A stretch of DNA of 64,000 nt from UBA1351 sp965140555 (GTDB lineage Bacteria > Bacillota > Clostridia > Lachnospirales > Vallitaleaceae): positions 372,001 to 436,000 of the forward strand of contig OZ223259.1 in NCBI GenBank assembly GCA_965140555.1, in the 5' to 3' direction. The notes below the pieces were generated by a model that worked only from the letters and a program-made list of their open reading frames with translations, was not told where the DNA came from and did not search any database. This document shows positions 1 to 9,146 of this stretch, one piece after another (the first letter of the stretch is position 1; every line of letters starts with the position of its first letter). A program made the translations under genes and the position numbers.

Positions 1-3000
1 ATATCCAGATAATGGGTCACATAGTCTATAAACTTCAGATTATACATACCGGCTTCTAATAACTTCCGGTCACTGATTTTATAGTCTTTGACAAGACGAT
101 TAAAAAGGTCTTGACTATCGCTCTCAAGGGGCTCACAATAATAAATAATGTGTGAGAAGGTATTTTTCTTACCACCCTTTACCCATGAATAGCCTCGAAG
201 AAAAGGCATCTTACCCATTTTATAGATAGCCTTTAAATATACTTCTACACCATAGAATGATGTCGCTGCATTAATGGAACCAGAATATAGGGTATCTTTC
301 TCTGTCCGTTCCAATTCGACTTCAAGCATGGCACTAATACTCTTATTATAGATATCAAGCTCCAATTCTGTCGCTTCTTTACTTCTTGCTCTACGATTTA
401 TATACTGTATAATATTCTTAGAATTTGTCAGCTTACTATAGTTACCGAATTCCTCAAAATCAAAGAACTCTTTGTAGATGCAGTCTTTTTGAAGGTATCC
501 TAATTCAACAAATCTAAAGAGGTACCTATAATCAAAAGTTATCTCATTTTTTCTAATCGTTTTTTCTCTATGTAACATTACTTGAACGACATGCTCCGGC
601 CGTTCCTTCATATTGGTTTCATTAAGGGTATAGTTTAGGAGACTTGTTTCAAATGCCGTTCCCTTGTCAGCACTATCTTCTGACTTCTCATCCAGAACAG
701 ACATATATGCATACGCATTCAAGAAAAAATAGGAATAATCCGTCTCAGCTGTTTGTCCTTTTGCTTTTTTATAATAGTCAAGCATATCCAATACATTTAT
801 GCAACTGTCGAGATAATGGGGCCCCTTTTCTTGATCAAGTTCATTCAAATACTTTTTGAGACTTTTAAGTTTAGGATAGTACTTTTTGGCCGTCAGTCTT
901 TCAAAGGTGCCTTTGTTCTTTTGCACCCAGTAACTGGTCCCCATGACATTTCTATACATCAGTTCAATATAAAATCTGAACAACTCAAGTTCATCGCTTT
1001 CTACCAGTGTATCTAATTGAACTAACTCCTCATAGAAAAAATAGTCTTCATAACTTATATTTTCCCTGCTACTATAGGGCCTATTCAATCTAAAACTATT
1101 GACGTATCCATAGCCAAACGTTTCTATATTTACACTTCCGTTGTAGCTTTTAACTTCAACTTCTTTACCAATTACTGCCTCGTATACGCCTATAACCCCT
1201 TTTATAAAGGCAATCATCCTTTTCTCATTCGGCTTGAGATACTGTTTTATGAGGGCTTTATCATAGGTTATGGCCGCTAACTTTGGTTCATACGCTTCAT
1301 CATATATGGCCATGACTTCCTTCGTTTGAAAAGAATCGCCCCTTAGTATCGCTACTTCTTCCCTAAGCTCCGCATCAACTTCTATCGTATCCATTGCTTG
1401 ACTTATACGATTATAGTCCTTATGGTCAATAATCCGTTCTTTATTTTCCACCAGAATACTTAAACCGCCGCTTCTTTTTTGATAATTTTTATCCATTATC
1501 AATTCCAGGCCACAGTCTATGACGATTTCAGGCACTGCTTTTTGAAATAATGTCGTTATATATTTTCTTGTATCACTCCGCTTGCTCTTCATCAAATTAG
1601 CGAGAACCTTATATTCGTCATGGGTCAGCGCTATCTTTTCTTTCATGATTTTATCAAAAGCGACTCGGCGATGATTCTCTGTATTCGAACCAATTAATTT
1701 GATCACTTCAGCTCTTACAAAAGGGTGCTCTATATTATTCAGGTCCCGAATATAACTTACCCTATTCAGATGTTTATAGGCATACTCGTAGCCATCTCCA
1801 ATGGAATCACAAAGGGTAATCATATAATTCACCGCAGAATCTAGACGCACCGTCTGTTTAGATCCTTCATCTAGAATGCTATAGCTCCCTACATTTTTTT
1901 TCATCACGTCCAATCGCTTGGATAGCAATATAATGAACGCCATTTTTTCCTCGTCTGAATCAAAAATTATTTGGTTCCCAATTTCTGTTAGCAAGCCACC
2001 TAATATCTGATCATTGGTAATCGCTTCAAACAAATTAGCGATATATCGGAATCGGATTTTTTGATCACATTGACGGATAAATAATATCATCGCCGCCTTT
2101 TTGTAGTCTTCAACTTCAAAGATCTTTTTATCAATATACTCTAAGGCATTTTCCAAACTTTCTGTTGCTAGTGCATATAAGCCGATATAGAGATCCAGTG
2201 CTGAATCCGATTGAAGATAGGTCGACGTTTGGTTCTCTATCAAACACTTGTATATCCCTTCTTCAAGACGTAGAATTTTTTTATTGTCTACCCGGCCTTC
2301 AATTCCTGTGTAACACATAAAAGCCCGTTTCACCGATGAAAAACGAATAAGATTTTCTTCATGAATATAACTTAAAAAGCGTTTATAGACAGGTAATGCT
2401 GCAAAGTCAATGCGCTCAACAATAGACTGTCTAAGCCCTTCTGATCTTGATGCACTTGATAGAACATCCAGTATCATATCATGGGCTTTTTCGCTGTCGG
2501 ATAATAACATACCTTTAATAATATCATTTGAAAAACGAATAAGACCTTCCTTATCATAGATCATACTTGATAGTGCATCCAGAACCTTCGCATCTATATT
2601 GATGACCGCAGCATAATAGGCAGGTTCGATAAAGTCATATCCCAACCCTTCTGTAAAATACGTCTTCCCTTTCAGATGAGCAACCACATCTAAGTCTAAA
2701 CGATTCATATAAACACAGGATAAGGCAAATCCGCATATCTGCTTAATGTCGATATAATAGTCACTTGTCTTATAGTTGCGTACACCTCCGTATTTGTTAA
2801 ATACCGTCCGATCTTCCAACATATTGACAAAGCTATCAAAGAGTTGCTTATGCTTTGTATCCATCCGGCCATAATAAAATTTGATAATTGTATGCTCATA
2901 TAAAGCTTCCTTACTTTTAGGATAGTGTTCTATTAACTCCATATGACGTTTAATCACCCATTCTTCAAGGTTATTCACGTATACCAAATTCATAATCTGT

Positions 3001-3092
3001 ATATCGTAATTTAATTGCTTCGATATACTTGTTGCTTCTTTCATTATTTCTTCAAACATTTCTTTTTTATAAACATTATAATTTTTGTACAT
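1..3092 (-). CDS. DUF5724/DUF4132-family giant protein, C-terminally cut by window edge
   Basis: Reading the minus strand from an ATG at 3092 gives an uninterrupted frame of about 1,030 codons that leaves the window at position 1. The segment near the left edge (an amphipathic stretch with AMYNLKFIDYV-like AGMYNLKFIDYVTHYLD) matches my memory of the DUF5724 region that precedes DUF4132 in very long MolR/YehI-like proteins. The ATG overlaps the TGA of the small upstream gene (ATGA), so the two are translationally coupled. The family is widespread, and its biochemical role is not established. Low cysteine content and many helical repeats suggest a cytoplasmic scaffold-like protein. The family name is from recall; the open frame is directly seen. 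Confidence 0.75.
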   Translation of the reverse strand, partial: MYKNYNVYKKEMFEEIMKEATSISKQLNYDIQIMNLVYVNNLEEWVIKRHMELIEHYPKSKEALYEHTIIKFYYGRMDTKHKQLFDSFVNMLEDRTVFNKYGGVRNYKTSDYYIDIKQICGFALSCVYMNRLDLDVVAHLKGKTYFTEGLGYDFIEPAYYAAVINIDAKVLDALSSMIYDKEGLIRFSNDIIKGMLLSDSEKAHDMILDVLSSASRSEGLRQSIVERIDFAALPVYKRFLSYIHEENLIRFSSVKRAFMCYTGIEGRVDNKKILRLEEGIYKCLIENQTSTYLQSDSALDLYIGLYALATESLENALEYIDKKIFEVEDYKKAAMILFIRQCDQKIRFRYIANLFEAITNDQILGGLLTEIGNQIIFDSDEEKMAFIILLSKRLDVMKKNVGSYSILDEGSKQTVRLDSAVNYMITLCDSIGDGYEYAYKHLNRVSYIRDLNNIEHPFVRAEVIKLIGSNTENHRRVAFDKIMKEKIALTHDEYKVLANLMKSKRSDTRKYITTLFQKAVPEIVIDCGLELIMDKNYQKRSGGLSILVENKERIIDHKDYNRISQAMDTIEVDAELREEVAILRGDSFQTKEVMAIYDEAYEPKLAAITYDKALIKQYLKPNEKRMIAFIKGVIGVYEAVIGKEVEVKSYNGSVNIETFGYGYVNSFRLNRPYSSRENISYEDYFFYEELVQLDTLVESDELELFRFYIELMYRNVMGTSYWVQKNKGTFERLTAKKYYPKLKSLKKYLNELDQEKGPHYLDSCINVLDMLDYYKKAKGQTAETDYSYFFLNAYAYMSVLDEKSEDSADKGTAFETSLLNYTLNETNMKERPEHVVQVMLHREKTIRKNEITFDYRYLFRFVELGYLQKDCIYKEFFDFEEFGNYSKLTNSKNIIQYINRRARSKEATELELDIYNKSISAMLEVELERTEKDTLYSGSINAATSFYGVEVYLKAIYKMGKMPFLRGYSWVKGGKKNTFSHIIYYCEPLESDSQDLFNRLVKDYKISDRKLLEAGMYNLKFIDYVTHYLD

Positions 3093-3499
3093 CAGAAATA
3101 TCTCCCGCTTAACATTGTCAACCGTACCAAACTTACCTCGTCGCCATCCTTTAATGCAATCCTATCGTCTAAATTCTGAATCTGCCTATCATTAATAAAC
3201 ATGGCAAAGAGTTCATCACGAAAAGCATCTATGGCATTATTCACTGCTTCTGTACGATTAATGGGCTCATGCTCTCTATACTTAAAACCAAAAGCAACTT
3301 TACCATTATCCACCATTCGATTAATATCTTCCTGAGACAACACCTTGAACGCCTCAGACTCATAGCATTCAATCTCTCGGTGAACCAAAAACCTTATGAA
3401 TGACGATACACTAAGTATCTCTTTATCTTCTATTTCAATTCCTATTTTTTCAAAACCGCGTGTTTTACCGACTCCTTTTACTACAAGAAATATGGTCAT
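3092..3499 (-). CDS. Small conserved partner protein of DUF4132 proteins
   Basis: A 135-residue soluble protein. It begins with a beta-strand-rich stretch (MTIFLVVKGVGKT), has a helical middle rich in acidic and basic residues, and ends with a strand motif LKDGDEVSLVRLTMLSGR. In my memory this terminal motif (GDE-x-x-x-x-RLT-x-LAGR) marks a small protein commonly encoded next to DUF4132 genes, and the end resembles a beta-grasp fold. Its stop overlaps the giant protein's start by one base-pair frame (ATGA), and its own start overlaps the GNAT stop upstream, so all three are probably one operon. Function is unknown. Confidence 0.7.
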   Translation of the reverse strand: MTIFLVVKGVGKTRGFEKIGIEIEDKEILSVSSFIRFLVHREIECYESEAFKVLSQEDINRMVDNGKVAFGFKYREHEPINRTEAVNNAIDAFRDELFAMFINDRQIQNLDDRIALKDGDEVSLVRLTMLSGRYF

Positions 3500-3930
3500 G
3501 ACTTAATCTCCATTATATACTCAGGAGCTTTTGAATCTTCATTCAGCTGCTCTTGAATAATGTCAAATCCCATTCTTTTATAAAAAGATACCGCACTCTC
3601 ATTCTCGACATAAACAGCTAAGGATAATGTCTCATACTTTTCCATCACAAAACGTATAAGTTCCTTACCGATTCCACTTCTTTGATTATCCGTTCTTACA
3701 AAGAGTGCTCCGATAAAGGTATCCTCTATGACACTAATAAATCCAAGAATTTTATTGTTCTTGCTATAGACATAGGTATCACTGTGAGGCAAATACTCTG
3801 TTTTAACGACATCATAGTTCTCTTCCCAATATTCCTTACTCAGAAACGGATGTGCCTTCACTGTTGCTTCTAGCCATATATCCATAATTGCATTGATGTC
3901 TTCATGATGTGTCTCTATTTTTCTAATCAT
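3496..3930 (-). CDS. GNAT family N-acetyltransferase
   Basis: A 144-residue single-domain GNAT. The acetyl-CoA-binding motif A is visible as FVRTDNQRSGIGKELIRFV (Q/R-x-x-G-x-G/A), followed by SLAVYVENESAVSFYKRMGF, the classic motif B that ends in the N-x-x-A-x-x-F-Y-x-x-x-G-F signature. Length is normal for the family. It overlaps the next gene by four bases and lies 8 bp downstream of the phosphatase gene, consistent with one transcription unit. The substrate cannot be predicted from sequence; members acetylate small amines, antibiotics or protein N-termini. Confidence 0.88.
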   Translation of the reverse strand: MIRKIETHHEDINAIMDIWLEATVKAHPFLSKEYWEENYDVVKTEYLPHSDTYVYSKNNKILGFISVIEDTFIGALFVRTDNQRSGIGKELIRFVMEKYETLSLAVYVENESAVSFYKRMGFDIIQEQLNEDSKAPEYIMEIKS

Positions 3931-3938
3931 TATATCTC

Positions 3939-4514
3939 CTATCTGCTTACGATAATAGCGTTACTATCCAACTTGACAATCTGACCGTTATCCGGCTTAT
4001 ATTGCATCATTGATTCAAATGGTACATGATTAACGAGACAACAAAGACACATAATGACTGCACTATGTGTGACAATAAGAACATTATCATATCCTATGTG
4101 AAGCACTTGCTCTAAGGCACTCACCACTCGATTCAACATATCTTGATAGGACTCTCCTTGGGATGATTTGGAATATCTTCGTTCGTGATACCATACTTCA
4201 TAACTTTCCGGATAACGCTCTCGAACCTCATCCCAAGTCAACCCTTGCCAATCACCAAGATTGATTTCTTGAATACCCTCTAACACTTGATACTTACCGT
4301 TTAATTCCCTCGCTATTATCTCCGCTGTCTGAATGGCTCGAACTTTAGGGCTAGAAAAAATCCCATCAAATTCAAAAGGGCTTTTGGCACATGTAATAGC
4401 CAACGCTTTAGCTTGTTCTATCCCTTTCTCATTTAAAGGAATGTCCATTCCACCTTGTATCCGACCTTCTATATTATAATTCGTCTGTCCATGCCTTACA
4501 AAATAAAGGTTCAT
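3939..4514 (-). CDS. Histidine phosphatase family protein (phosphoglycerate mutase-like)
   Basis: A 191-residue protein starting MNLYFVRHGQTNYN, the RHG catalytic motif whose histidine is phosphorylated. It continues with GGMDIPLNEKG, SSPKVRAIQTAEII and a second catalytic histidine in VLIVTHSAVI. This is a complete single-domain member of the branch that includes alpha-ribazole phosphatase (CobC) and phosphoserine phosphatase-like enzymes. No cobalamin genes are nearby, so a general small-phosphoester hydrolase is the safe call. It heads the four-gene group ending with the DUF4132 protein. Confidence 0.9.
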   Translation of the reverse strand: MNLYFVRHGQTNYNIEGRIQGGMDIPLNEKGIEQAKALAITCAKSPFEFDGIFSSPKVRAIQTAEIIARELNGKYQVLEGIQEINLGDWQGLTWDEVRERYPESYEVWYHERRYSKSSQGESYQDMLNRVVSALEQVLHIGYDNVLIVTHSAVIMCLCCLVNHVPFESMMQYKPDNGQIVKLDSNAIIVSR

Positions 4515-4542
4515 CTATATGTACTCCTCTGTTGCTATGCTT

Positions 4543-4791
4543 TCATCCATTGATTAGCGTTTTAATTTTAGGCTTGATATATCCTTGCCAAAAGTCCTTT
4601 ATAATCTTCTTATCATCTATTGCTTTTATTTTACGTATATTTAAGATGACATATATATAGAAGCTGACTTCAGGAATTGTTATATATATGTCTTTCAAGT
4701 CAAAAACAAACAAACCATGGAGCCGAATATAATCCAAACTTCCATTCCAGACTAACGTATCAATAAATGAGCACTTTAATCCCTTGCTCAA
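4543..4791 (-). CDS. Hypothetical protein, 82 residues
   Basis: I do not recognise this small protein. It starts MSKGLKCSFIDTLVWNG, contains alternating hydrophobic and polar residues suggestive of beta strands (DYIRLHGLFVFDLKDIYIT), and ends in a basic tail (IKPKIKTLING). There is no signal peptide, no obvious metal-binding cysteines and no strong Shine-Dalgarno sequence, so it could be a remnant of a longer protein. It sits alone between the phosphatase and a membrane protein gene. Confidence 0.4.
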   Translation of the reverse strand: MSKGLKCSFIDTLVWNGSLDYIRLHGLFVFDLKDIYITIPEVSFYIYVILNIRKIKAIDDKKIIKDFWQGYIKPKIKTLING

Positions 4792-4874
4792 TTAAAACGA
4801 ATAACACTATATAATATATACTTTTTTTATTCATAAATCATATCCCATTTCCCATCATTTGCTATCCATTCTGC

Positions 4875-5354
4875 TTAATATCCTAGAACAATTCCTATAA
4901 GCATAAAAGGTATAAGCATGACCATTCCTAACCAAATAGCTCCAAATTTTATTGGATCAACGTCTTCTCGAATAGTATCTTTTCTCTTGATCAGTGTATA
5001 CATATTGAAAATGAAAGCAAGCAATGCAATACAATTTAATATACTTATGAGTCTTCCCTGAACTATAACTGTCCGGATAATAAAACTTAATGACCATAGA
5101 GTACCTAGTATTGATATCTTAACTGCTACCCGTCTCTTATCCACATCTTTTTGCATAAAATTAACACTTATAATGACAATCATAGACCATATTGCAAACC
5201 CACTAATCGCGCTTAAAATATTAACTACCATGCTCCCATTGTTCAAACCAATGAAAAGCCCATTAATCATTGCCATTCCTATTATTCCATATTTTTCTCG
5301 TTTTTCTAAATTTACTGTTTTACCGTTTACTTCTACAACATGTTCATTTTTCAT
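4875..5354 (-). CDS. Multi-pass membrane protein of unknown function
   Basis: A 159-residue protein with an N-terminal hydrophilic stretch of about 22 residues, then four or five hydrophobic segments (around 25-40, 50-66, 82-98, 103-118 and 138-156). The last is rich in Met, Leu and Ile. I see no catalytic motif and do not recognise a family. An AGGAGTG-type ribosome binding site precedes the ATG. It is a free-standing minus-strand gene, downstream of a lipoprotein gene by 28 bp, so the two may be co-transcribed. Confidence 0.6.
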   Translation of the reverse strand: MKNEHVVEVNGKTVNLEKREKYGIIGMAMINGLFIGLNNGSMVVNILSAISGFAIWSMIVIISVNFMQKDVDKRRVAVKISILGTLWSLSFIIRTVIVQGRLISILNCIALLAFIFNMYTLIKRKDTIREDVDPIKFGAIWLGMVMLIPFMLIGIVLGY

Positions 5355-5381
5355 AGTTATCTACACTCCTTAATCTCAAAC

Positions 5382-5963
5382 TTACAAGTCAAATTCAATG
5401 CCCTCTATTACTGTATTTATTATTGATACGTCTGTATTCTCATCATATGCTACCATTATCGAGACTAATGACTCGCCTTGTTCAATGAAATACTGGTCTA
5501 TATAGACGTTCGGCTTCTCATCAGCTTTTTCAGTCACCTTTACATAATAGGCTTCCTTTCCTCCAATCGTCGTATCCGATTCCTGAAACTCTGCCACATA
5601 TGCATTCTTATCACTTTTCTTTTTAAGTTCTTCAATGGTTTGTTTTCTATAATCTGACCCATCATATAATGATTCCGTTATAACTATCGTTTCAAAACTA
5701 TTATTCATAGTAGCATACAACAAAATAGTTGTATCGTCCGGCATGGATGATAGATTCATATCCTTATAGTCATATATTTCAAAAGCATCGGGTAGATTGA
5801 CGCGAATTCCTATATAATCATTCGTATACGACTGTGCATCAACCTTATTGTTTGAACTTACGGTTTCCTTATGTGCATGCATGTCGCCTTCACTGGTTTC
5901 CGAGGTTTTTGTACACCCTGTAACAGCCACCATTAATACTAAAAAAATAATAAGTTTTTTCAT
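5382..5963 (-). CDS. Secreted lipoprotein of unknown function
   Basis: The start at 5963 (MKKLIIFLVLMVAVTGC) is preferred over the ATG three codons upstream because a GGTGGAG ribosome binding site lies just before it. The N-terminus is a classic lipoprotein signal: two lysines, a hydrophobic core and the lipobox VTGC, followed by a low-complexity Ser/Glu/His linker. The remaining 160 residues look like an alpha-beta domain with a DAFEIYDYKDMNL region reminiscent of small PsbP-like or DUF4367-like secreted domains, but I cannot name it. It probably is anchored on the outer face of the membrane. Confidence 0.7.
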   Translation of the reverse strand: MKKLIIFLVLMVAVTGCTKTSETSEGDMHAHKETVSSNNKVDAQSYTNDYIGIRVNLPDAFEIYDYKDMNLSSMPDDTTILLYATMNNSFETIVITESLYDGSDYRKQTIEELKKKSDKNAYVAEFQESDTTIGGKEAYYVKVTEKADEKPNVYIDQYFIEQGESLVSIMVAYDENTDVSIINTVIEGIEFDL

Positions 5964-6087
5964 GTTCTCCACCCTTCTTCTACATTTATACTATATTAAT
6001 TCCTCTATATGTTCAACACTTAATGCCTAAACCATCGTTGAAAAGTTATCGATTTAGTACAAACGCCATAATAACAAACAGAATCCT

Positions 6088-6468
6088 TCATGAACGAATC
6101 CCTTGACTGATTATTGTTATTCCCTTAATTATAAGAATAACCCAAATTATTACGACTACTCCCGCAACAATATAGTTACTCTTACGATCTCTCAAAAATT
6201 CATTCTCAGCCCTAACGCGTGCTTCAATTAATATGTGTTCATGAATTATCTTCATCGCTAAATATATTCCGATCGGTAATAAGACAATATCATCTAAATA
6301 ACCTAGAATAGGTATAAAATCCGGAATCAAATCAATGGGACTTAATGCATAACCGACAACTACTCCTGCTATCACTTTGGCAAGTAGCGGAGTTCTTGTA
6401 TCTCTATAAGCATAAAATAACGTCCCTATCTCACGCTTCAAATTTCTCGCTCTTTCTTGTAATTTCAT
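6088..6468 (-). CDS. DUF1232 (YkvA-type) membrane protein
   Basis: A 126-residue protein with the DUF1232 hallmark: a basic N-terminal helix, then a hydrophobic hairpin carrying GYALSPIDLIPDFIPILGYLDD. The motif SPIDLIPDFIPILG is the defining signature of the family. A second hydrophobic segment close to the C-terminus (AGVVVIIWVILIIKGI) should be a transmembrane helix. Family members are small inner-membrane proteins of unknown biochemical role. An AAGGTAAAG sequence precedes the ATG. Confidence 0.88.
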   Translation of the reverse strand: MKLQERARNLKREIGTLFYAYRDTRTPLLAKVIAGVVVGYALSPIDLIPDFIPILGYLDDIVLLPIGIYLAMKIIHEHILIEARVRAENEFLRDRKSNYIVAGVVVIIWVILIIKGITIISQGIRS

Positions 6469-6509
6469 CTTTACCTTCCATTATTATCAATCATCGTTAA
6501 GGTACTACG

Positions 6510-6735
6510 CTATTCTATATAGTCACTCATTTCATTATTAAGTTGCATCATGCTTATATCCATCACAATCTCCATTCTTTCTTTATCATCTAGGGTATCC
6601 CAATTATTTACATTTTCCGTTATTATGATATTTATTTATTGCAATAGGCAATACCGCTATTATTACGATCATTATAATTGCTATAATAAAAAGAATGCAT
6701 TCTATTTTCCTGTATTTCTTTGGTATATAATGCAT
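6510..6735 (-). pseudogene. Small membrane protein gene with one frameshift
   Basis: An AAAGGAG ribosome binding site stands before the ATG at 6735. The first frame encodes about 44 residues: a basic start, then a hydrophobic helix (ILFIIAIIMIVIIAVLPIA), ending at a TAA near 6603. A one-base shift at that point continues into a plausible acidic tail (NWDTLDDKERMEIVMDISMM) that stops at 6510. The continuity of protein-like sequence across the shift suggests a recent frameshift, but the short form could also be the real product. Function is unknown. Confidence 0.45.
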
Positions 6736-6746
6736 ATACGGCTCCT

Positions 6747-7541
6747 TTAATAAAACTTTTTGTCTTTAATTCTTCTAATGGACTCTTTCAACCCATCTAG
6801 TGTCTTCACTTCTATAACACATGAATACCCATTATCTCTAGCCAAACTCAACCTATTATCTATATCTATTTCTCCGCTATATACAGGTAAATGATTGTTC
6901 TTACCTATTGCATCATGTATATGCATATGCTTCAATTTATCCATATGTCTTTTTATATAGCCTATATCATTATTCCCAGAGGAAAAATCATGACCAATAT
7001 CCCAAGTCAATGCAATGCTATCTTTCTTTAACAATTCATCAACTGCCTTTATGATATAATCTCTATCATATATTCCGGTATTCTCGATACTTAACCTTAT
7101 TCCGCTATCATGCAGTTCGTTTTCAATGTAATTAGCAAATTCCACTATTTTTGCCATATACTCGCTTTTATATTTCTCATAAAGATAAATCTTCTGATTC
7201 GGTAGGGAAAAATGAACGCCTACATTCATATGCATATTTATAATGGGTGTCTCTAATTTTTTTGCATTATGAATGGTCTTAGATAATCCAGTAAAATAAG
7301 CAGCTCTAATATCATCATCAAAGCTAGTAATGTCAAATGTCTCGGCTAAGTGAAAGGTATAAAATATATTATACCTTTTTTTCAATTCGAGTAACTTATC
7401 TACATCCAATCTGTTCGGTTGGCACTCCGGTAGATTCATATTTAGTTCAATAAAATCAAGGCCTAGATTTCTGCATACTTCTATATTACTCTCCAAATTA
7501 CCTACTTCCAATAAGTTTTGCATTCCCCATCTAATCTGCAT
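6747..7541 (-). CDS. Sugar phosphate isomerase/epimerase (AP endonuclease 2 fold)
   Basis: A 264-residue TIM-barrel protein. Visible family landmarks are DFIELNMNLPE near the N-terminus (metal-binding glutamate region), FHLAETFDI, INMHMNVGVHF, LSIENTGI (metal glutamate), LTWDIGHD (aspartate-histidine pair), MHIHDA (histidine) and CVIEVKTLDGL near the end. These match the xylose-isomerase-like TIM barrel family, which binds divalent metals and isomerises keto sugars or acts on inositol derivatives. It appears full length and stands alone between a small membrane pseudogene and a TfoX-like gene. Confidence 0.85.
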   Translation of the reverse strand: MQIRWGMQNLLEVGNLESNIEVCRNLGLDFIELNMNLPECQPNRLDVDKLLELKKRYNIFYTFHLAETFDITSFDDDIRAAYFTGLSKTIHNAKKLETPIINMHMNVGVHFSLPNQKIYLYEKYKSEYMAKIVEFANYIENELHDSGIRLSIENTGIYDRDYIIKAVDELLKKDSIALTWDIGHDFSSGNNDIGYIKRHMDKLKHMHIHDAIGKNNHLPVYSGEIDIDNRLSLARDNGYSCVIEVKTLDGLKESIRRIKDKKFY

Positions 7542-7613
7542 AATAAATATCTCCTGTTCATCTTGCTATTCTATTGAATTACCCATGACCTTGATTTCAG
7601 GATTCAGTAATCG

Positions 7614-7865
7614 TCAATAAGCACCTGAAAATTCTTTCAATTCTTTCTTTACTTCATCCGGCAGATTATGCCATCGTATCCCTTGAATCGCTCCTTCTAA
7701 AGCACATAGTCGATTTACACAAGCTGAGTTATCTATACTTCGAATTTTTAACCAAGCCTGTTTACTCCCTATTTCTTTTAACTGATCAACTGTTTCAATT
7801 CCTACGCTATTTAATTGTTCTTCAATAATATTTCCAATATTAGGTAGTTTTGATAATTCTCCCAT
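7614..7865 (-). CDS. TfoX/Sxy C-terminal-domain protein
   Basis: An 83-residue protein beginning MGELSKLPNIGNIIEEQLNSVGI, a helix-hairpin-helix-like LPNIG segment, followed by VNRLCALEGAIQGIRWHNLP. This is the TfoX_C signature, occurring here as a stand-alone domain without the N-terminal TfoX domain. Many Firmicutes carry such single-domain versions of unknown role; a DNA-binding helix-hairpin-helix is likely by fold. A ribosome binding site (GGAGAAT) precedes the ATG. There is no competence operon next to it. Confidence 0.85.
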   Translation of the reverse strand: MGELSKLPNIGNIIEEQLNSVGIETVDQLKEIGSKQAWLKIRSIDNSACVNRLCALEGAIQGIRWHNLPDEVKKELKEFSGAY

Positions 7866-7906
7866 TAATAATTCTCCTTTTATCTCGATATGATGAACAA
7901 ATCCTA

Positions 7907-8371
7907 CTATTGTCTATATCTTGTACTTCTTAGCATATCTGCCCGTTTTATTGCTTCTGCTTGATAGTCAAGTAACATCATAGGCACTACTTCTTCCATA
8001 GGCAACCACGTTAATTCATGGTCTACCTCAATCGGCTCTACTCTTTTATCCAGCATCTTAACATAATAAAAATTACCTATGAGCTTATAATATTTGTCAT
8101 CCTTTAGGGATTTATGGTACTGGCTAAGGGTTGCCACCTTGCAAATTATTTCAATATCTCTTCCCGTTTCTTCAAGAAATTCTCTCCTAAGACACTCCGC
8201 ATAACTCTCCGCCTCCTCAACACCTCCACCGGGAAGAAAATAATTTTCTTTCACTTTAATCACCGCCACTTGCTGATTTGCATCAAAGTGAATACCATAT
8301 GCACCTTCGCGTTGTGTATAGCTGATACCTTCTACTTTTGTTCCGAAAACTTTACTCTTTTTGTCAATCAT
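7907..8371 (-). CDS. Nudix hydrolase
   Basis: A 154-residue protein with a nearly complete Nudix box: GGGVEEAESYAECLRREFLEETG (glycine start, then REFLEE with the metal-binding glutamates, at about residues 48-70). The N-terminal half has the usual strand KVFGTKVEGISY followed by QREGAYGIHFDANQQVAVIKV, typical of ADP-ribose/NDP-sugar-type Nudix enzymes in Clostridia. It should hydrolyse a nucleoside diphosphate linked to some other group; the exact substrate cannot be inferred. Free-standing gene. Confidence 0.9.
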   Translation of the reverse strand: MIDKKSKVFGTKVEGISYTQREGAYGIHFDANQQVAVIKVKENYFLPGGGVEEAESYAECLRREFLEETGRDIEIICKVATLSQYHKSLKDDKYYKLIGNFYYVKMLDKRVEPIEVDHELTWLPMEEVVPMMLLDYQAEAIKRADMLRSTRYRQ

Positions 8372-8485
8372 TGCTTTTCCTCAATATATTCTACTTCTAT
8401 TCTTCATGTTTCATGTAAAACTTTTTCTAAATTTTTCTACTTTGTAGACACATACATACGATTAGGGTGACAAACACTAGTGTCA

Positions 8486-9127
8486 CTAGTATCCCAAACT
8501 CTCCTCTACAATCAACACTTTAATCCTATCTTTCTGAAACTGACCTGTAACCACTACAAAATCATTACAAATCCTTTCTTCATGCTTACAATCAACACAG
8601 TAGCCCACCTTTGTACATGGTGTATTCTTGCCTAGTCTCTTTGCATCAATAGGGGCTGCTAACTGTCTGACTCTATTCTCAGCTTCTTTCAAATCTCGAA
8701 CAATCTTATTCATGCCAACACATACTATGACTTGATCAGGCCCGTATATTATAGGTGCTACCCGACTTCCATTCCCATCGATATTGTAAAGTTCACCTTT
8801 CTCCGTAATCGCATTCGTTCCTGTGATGAACGTATCTGCCGAAAAATTTGCTCTATATAAATCTTTCTTATCTTTACCTTTATATTCAGCTGAGTACTTA
8901 TCAAGAAAGGTTACGTTCCGTTCTCTTATATAATCAAGGACACCTAGTTCTTGTACAGTCACTGAATCACCAACACCAATAATGCTTTCATCCGAAATCA
9001 GATCGTCAAGAACCTCAAATAGTACCTTTCTATTCGGGATATATATACCCAACATATTATGCTTCTTGAGATTTTCTATCGTACGTTCTATCTTCTTATC
9101 AAGATACCATTTTAAATGATTATCCAT
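8486..9127 (-). CDS. LUD-domain (LutC/YkgG-like) protein
   Basis: A 213-residue protein of the lactate utilisation (LUD) family. It has an N-terminal helical stretch, then IIGVGDSVTVQELGVLDYIRE, the LUD core, ADTFITGTNAITEKGELYNIDGNGSR, and VIVCVGMNKIVRDLKEA. A cysteine cluster near the C-terminus (CTKVGYCVDCKHEERIC) is typical of this DUF1121-like subgroup and could bind a metal or iron-sulfur cluster. Stand-alone versions are common in anaerobes and their function is not known; no LutA or LutB genes lie nearby. Confidence 0.88.
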   Translation of the reverse strand: MDNHLKWYLDKKIERTIENLKKHNMLGIYIPNRKVLFEVLDDLISDESIIGVGDSVTVQELGVLDYIRERNVTFLDKYSAEYKGKDKKDLYRANFSADTFITGTNAITEKGELYNIDGNGSRVAPIIYGPDQVIVCVGMNKIVRDLKEAENRVRQLAAPIDAKRLGKNTPCTKVGYCVDCKHEERICNDFVVVTGQFQKDRIKVLIVEESLGY

Positions 9128-9146
9128 AACTGTCCTTTCAACACGT

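Noticed and set aside
8468..8496. Inverted repeat GTGACA..TGTCAC near the LUD gene end as a regulator site
   Set aside because: Too short and isolated to support an operator or terminator.
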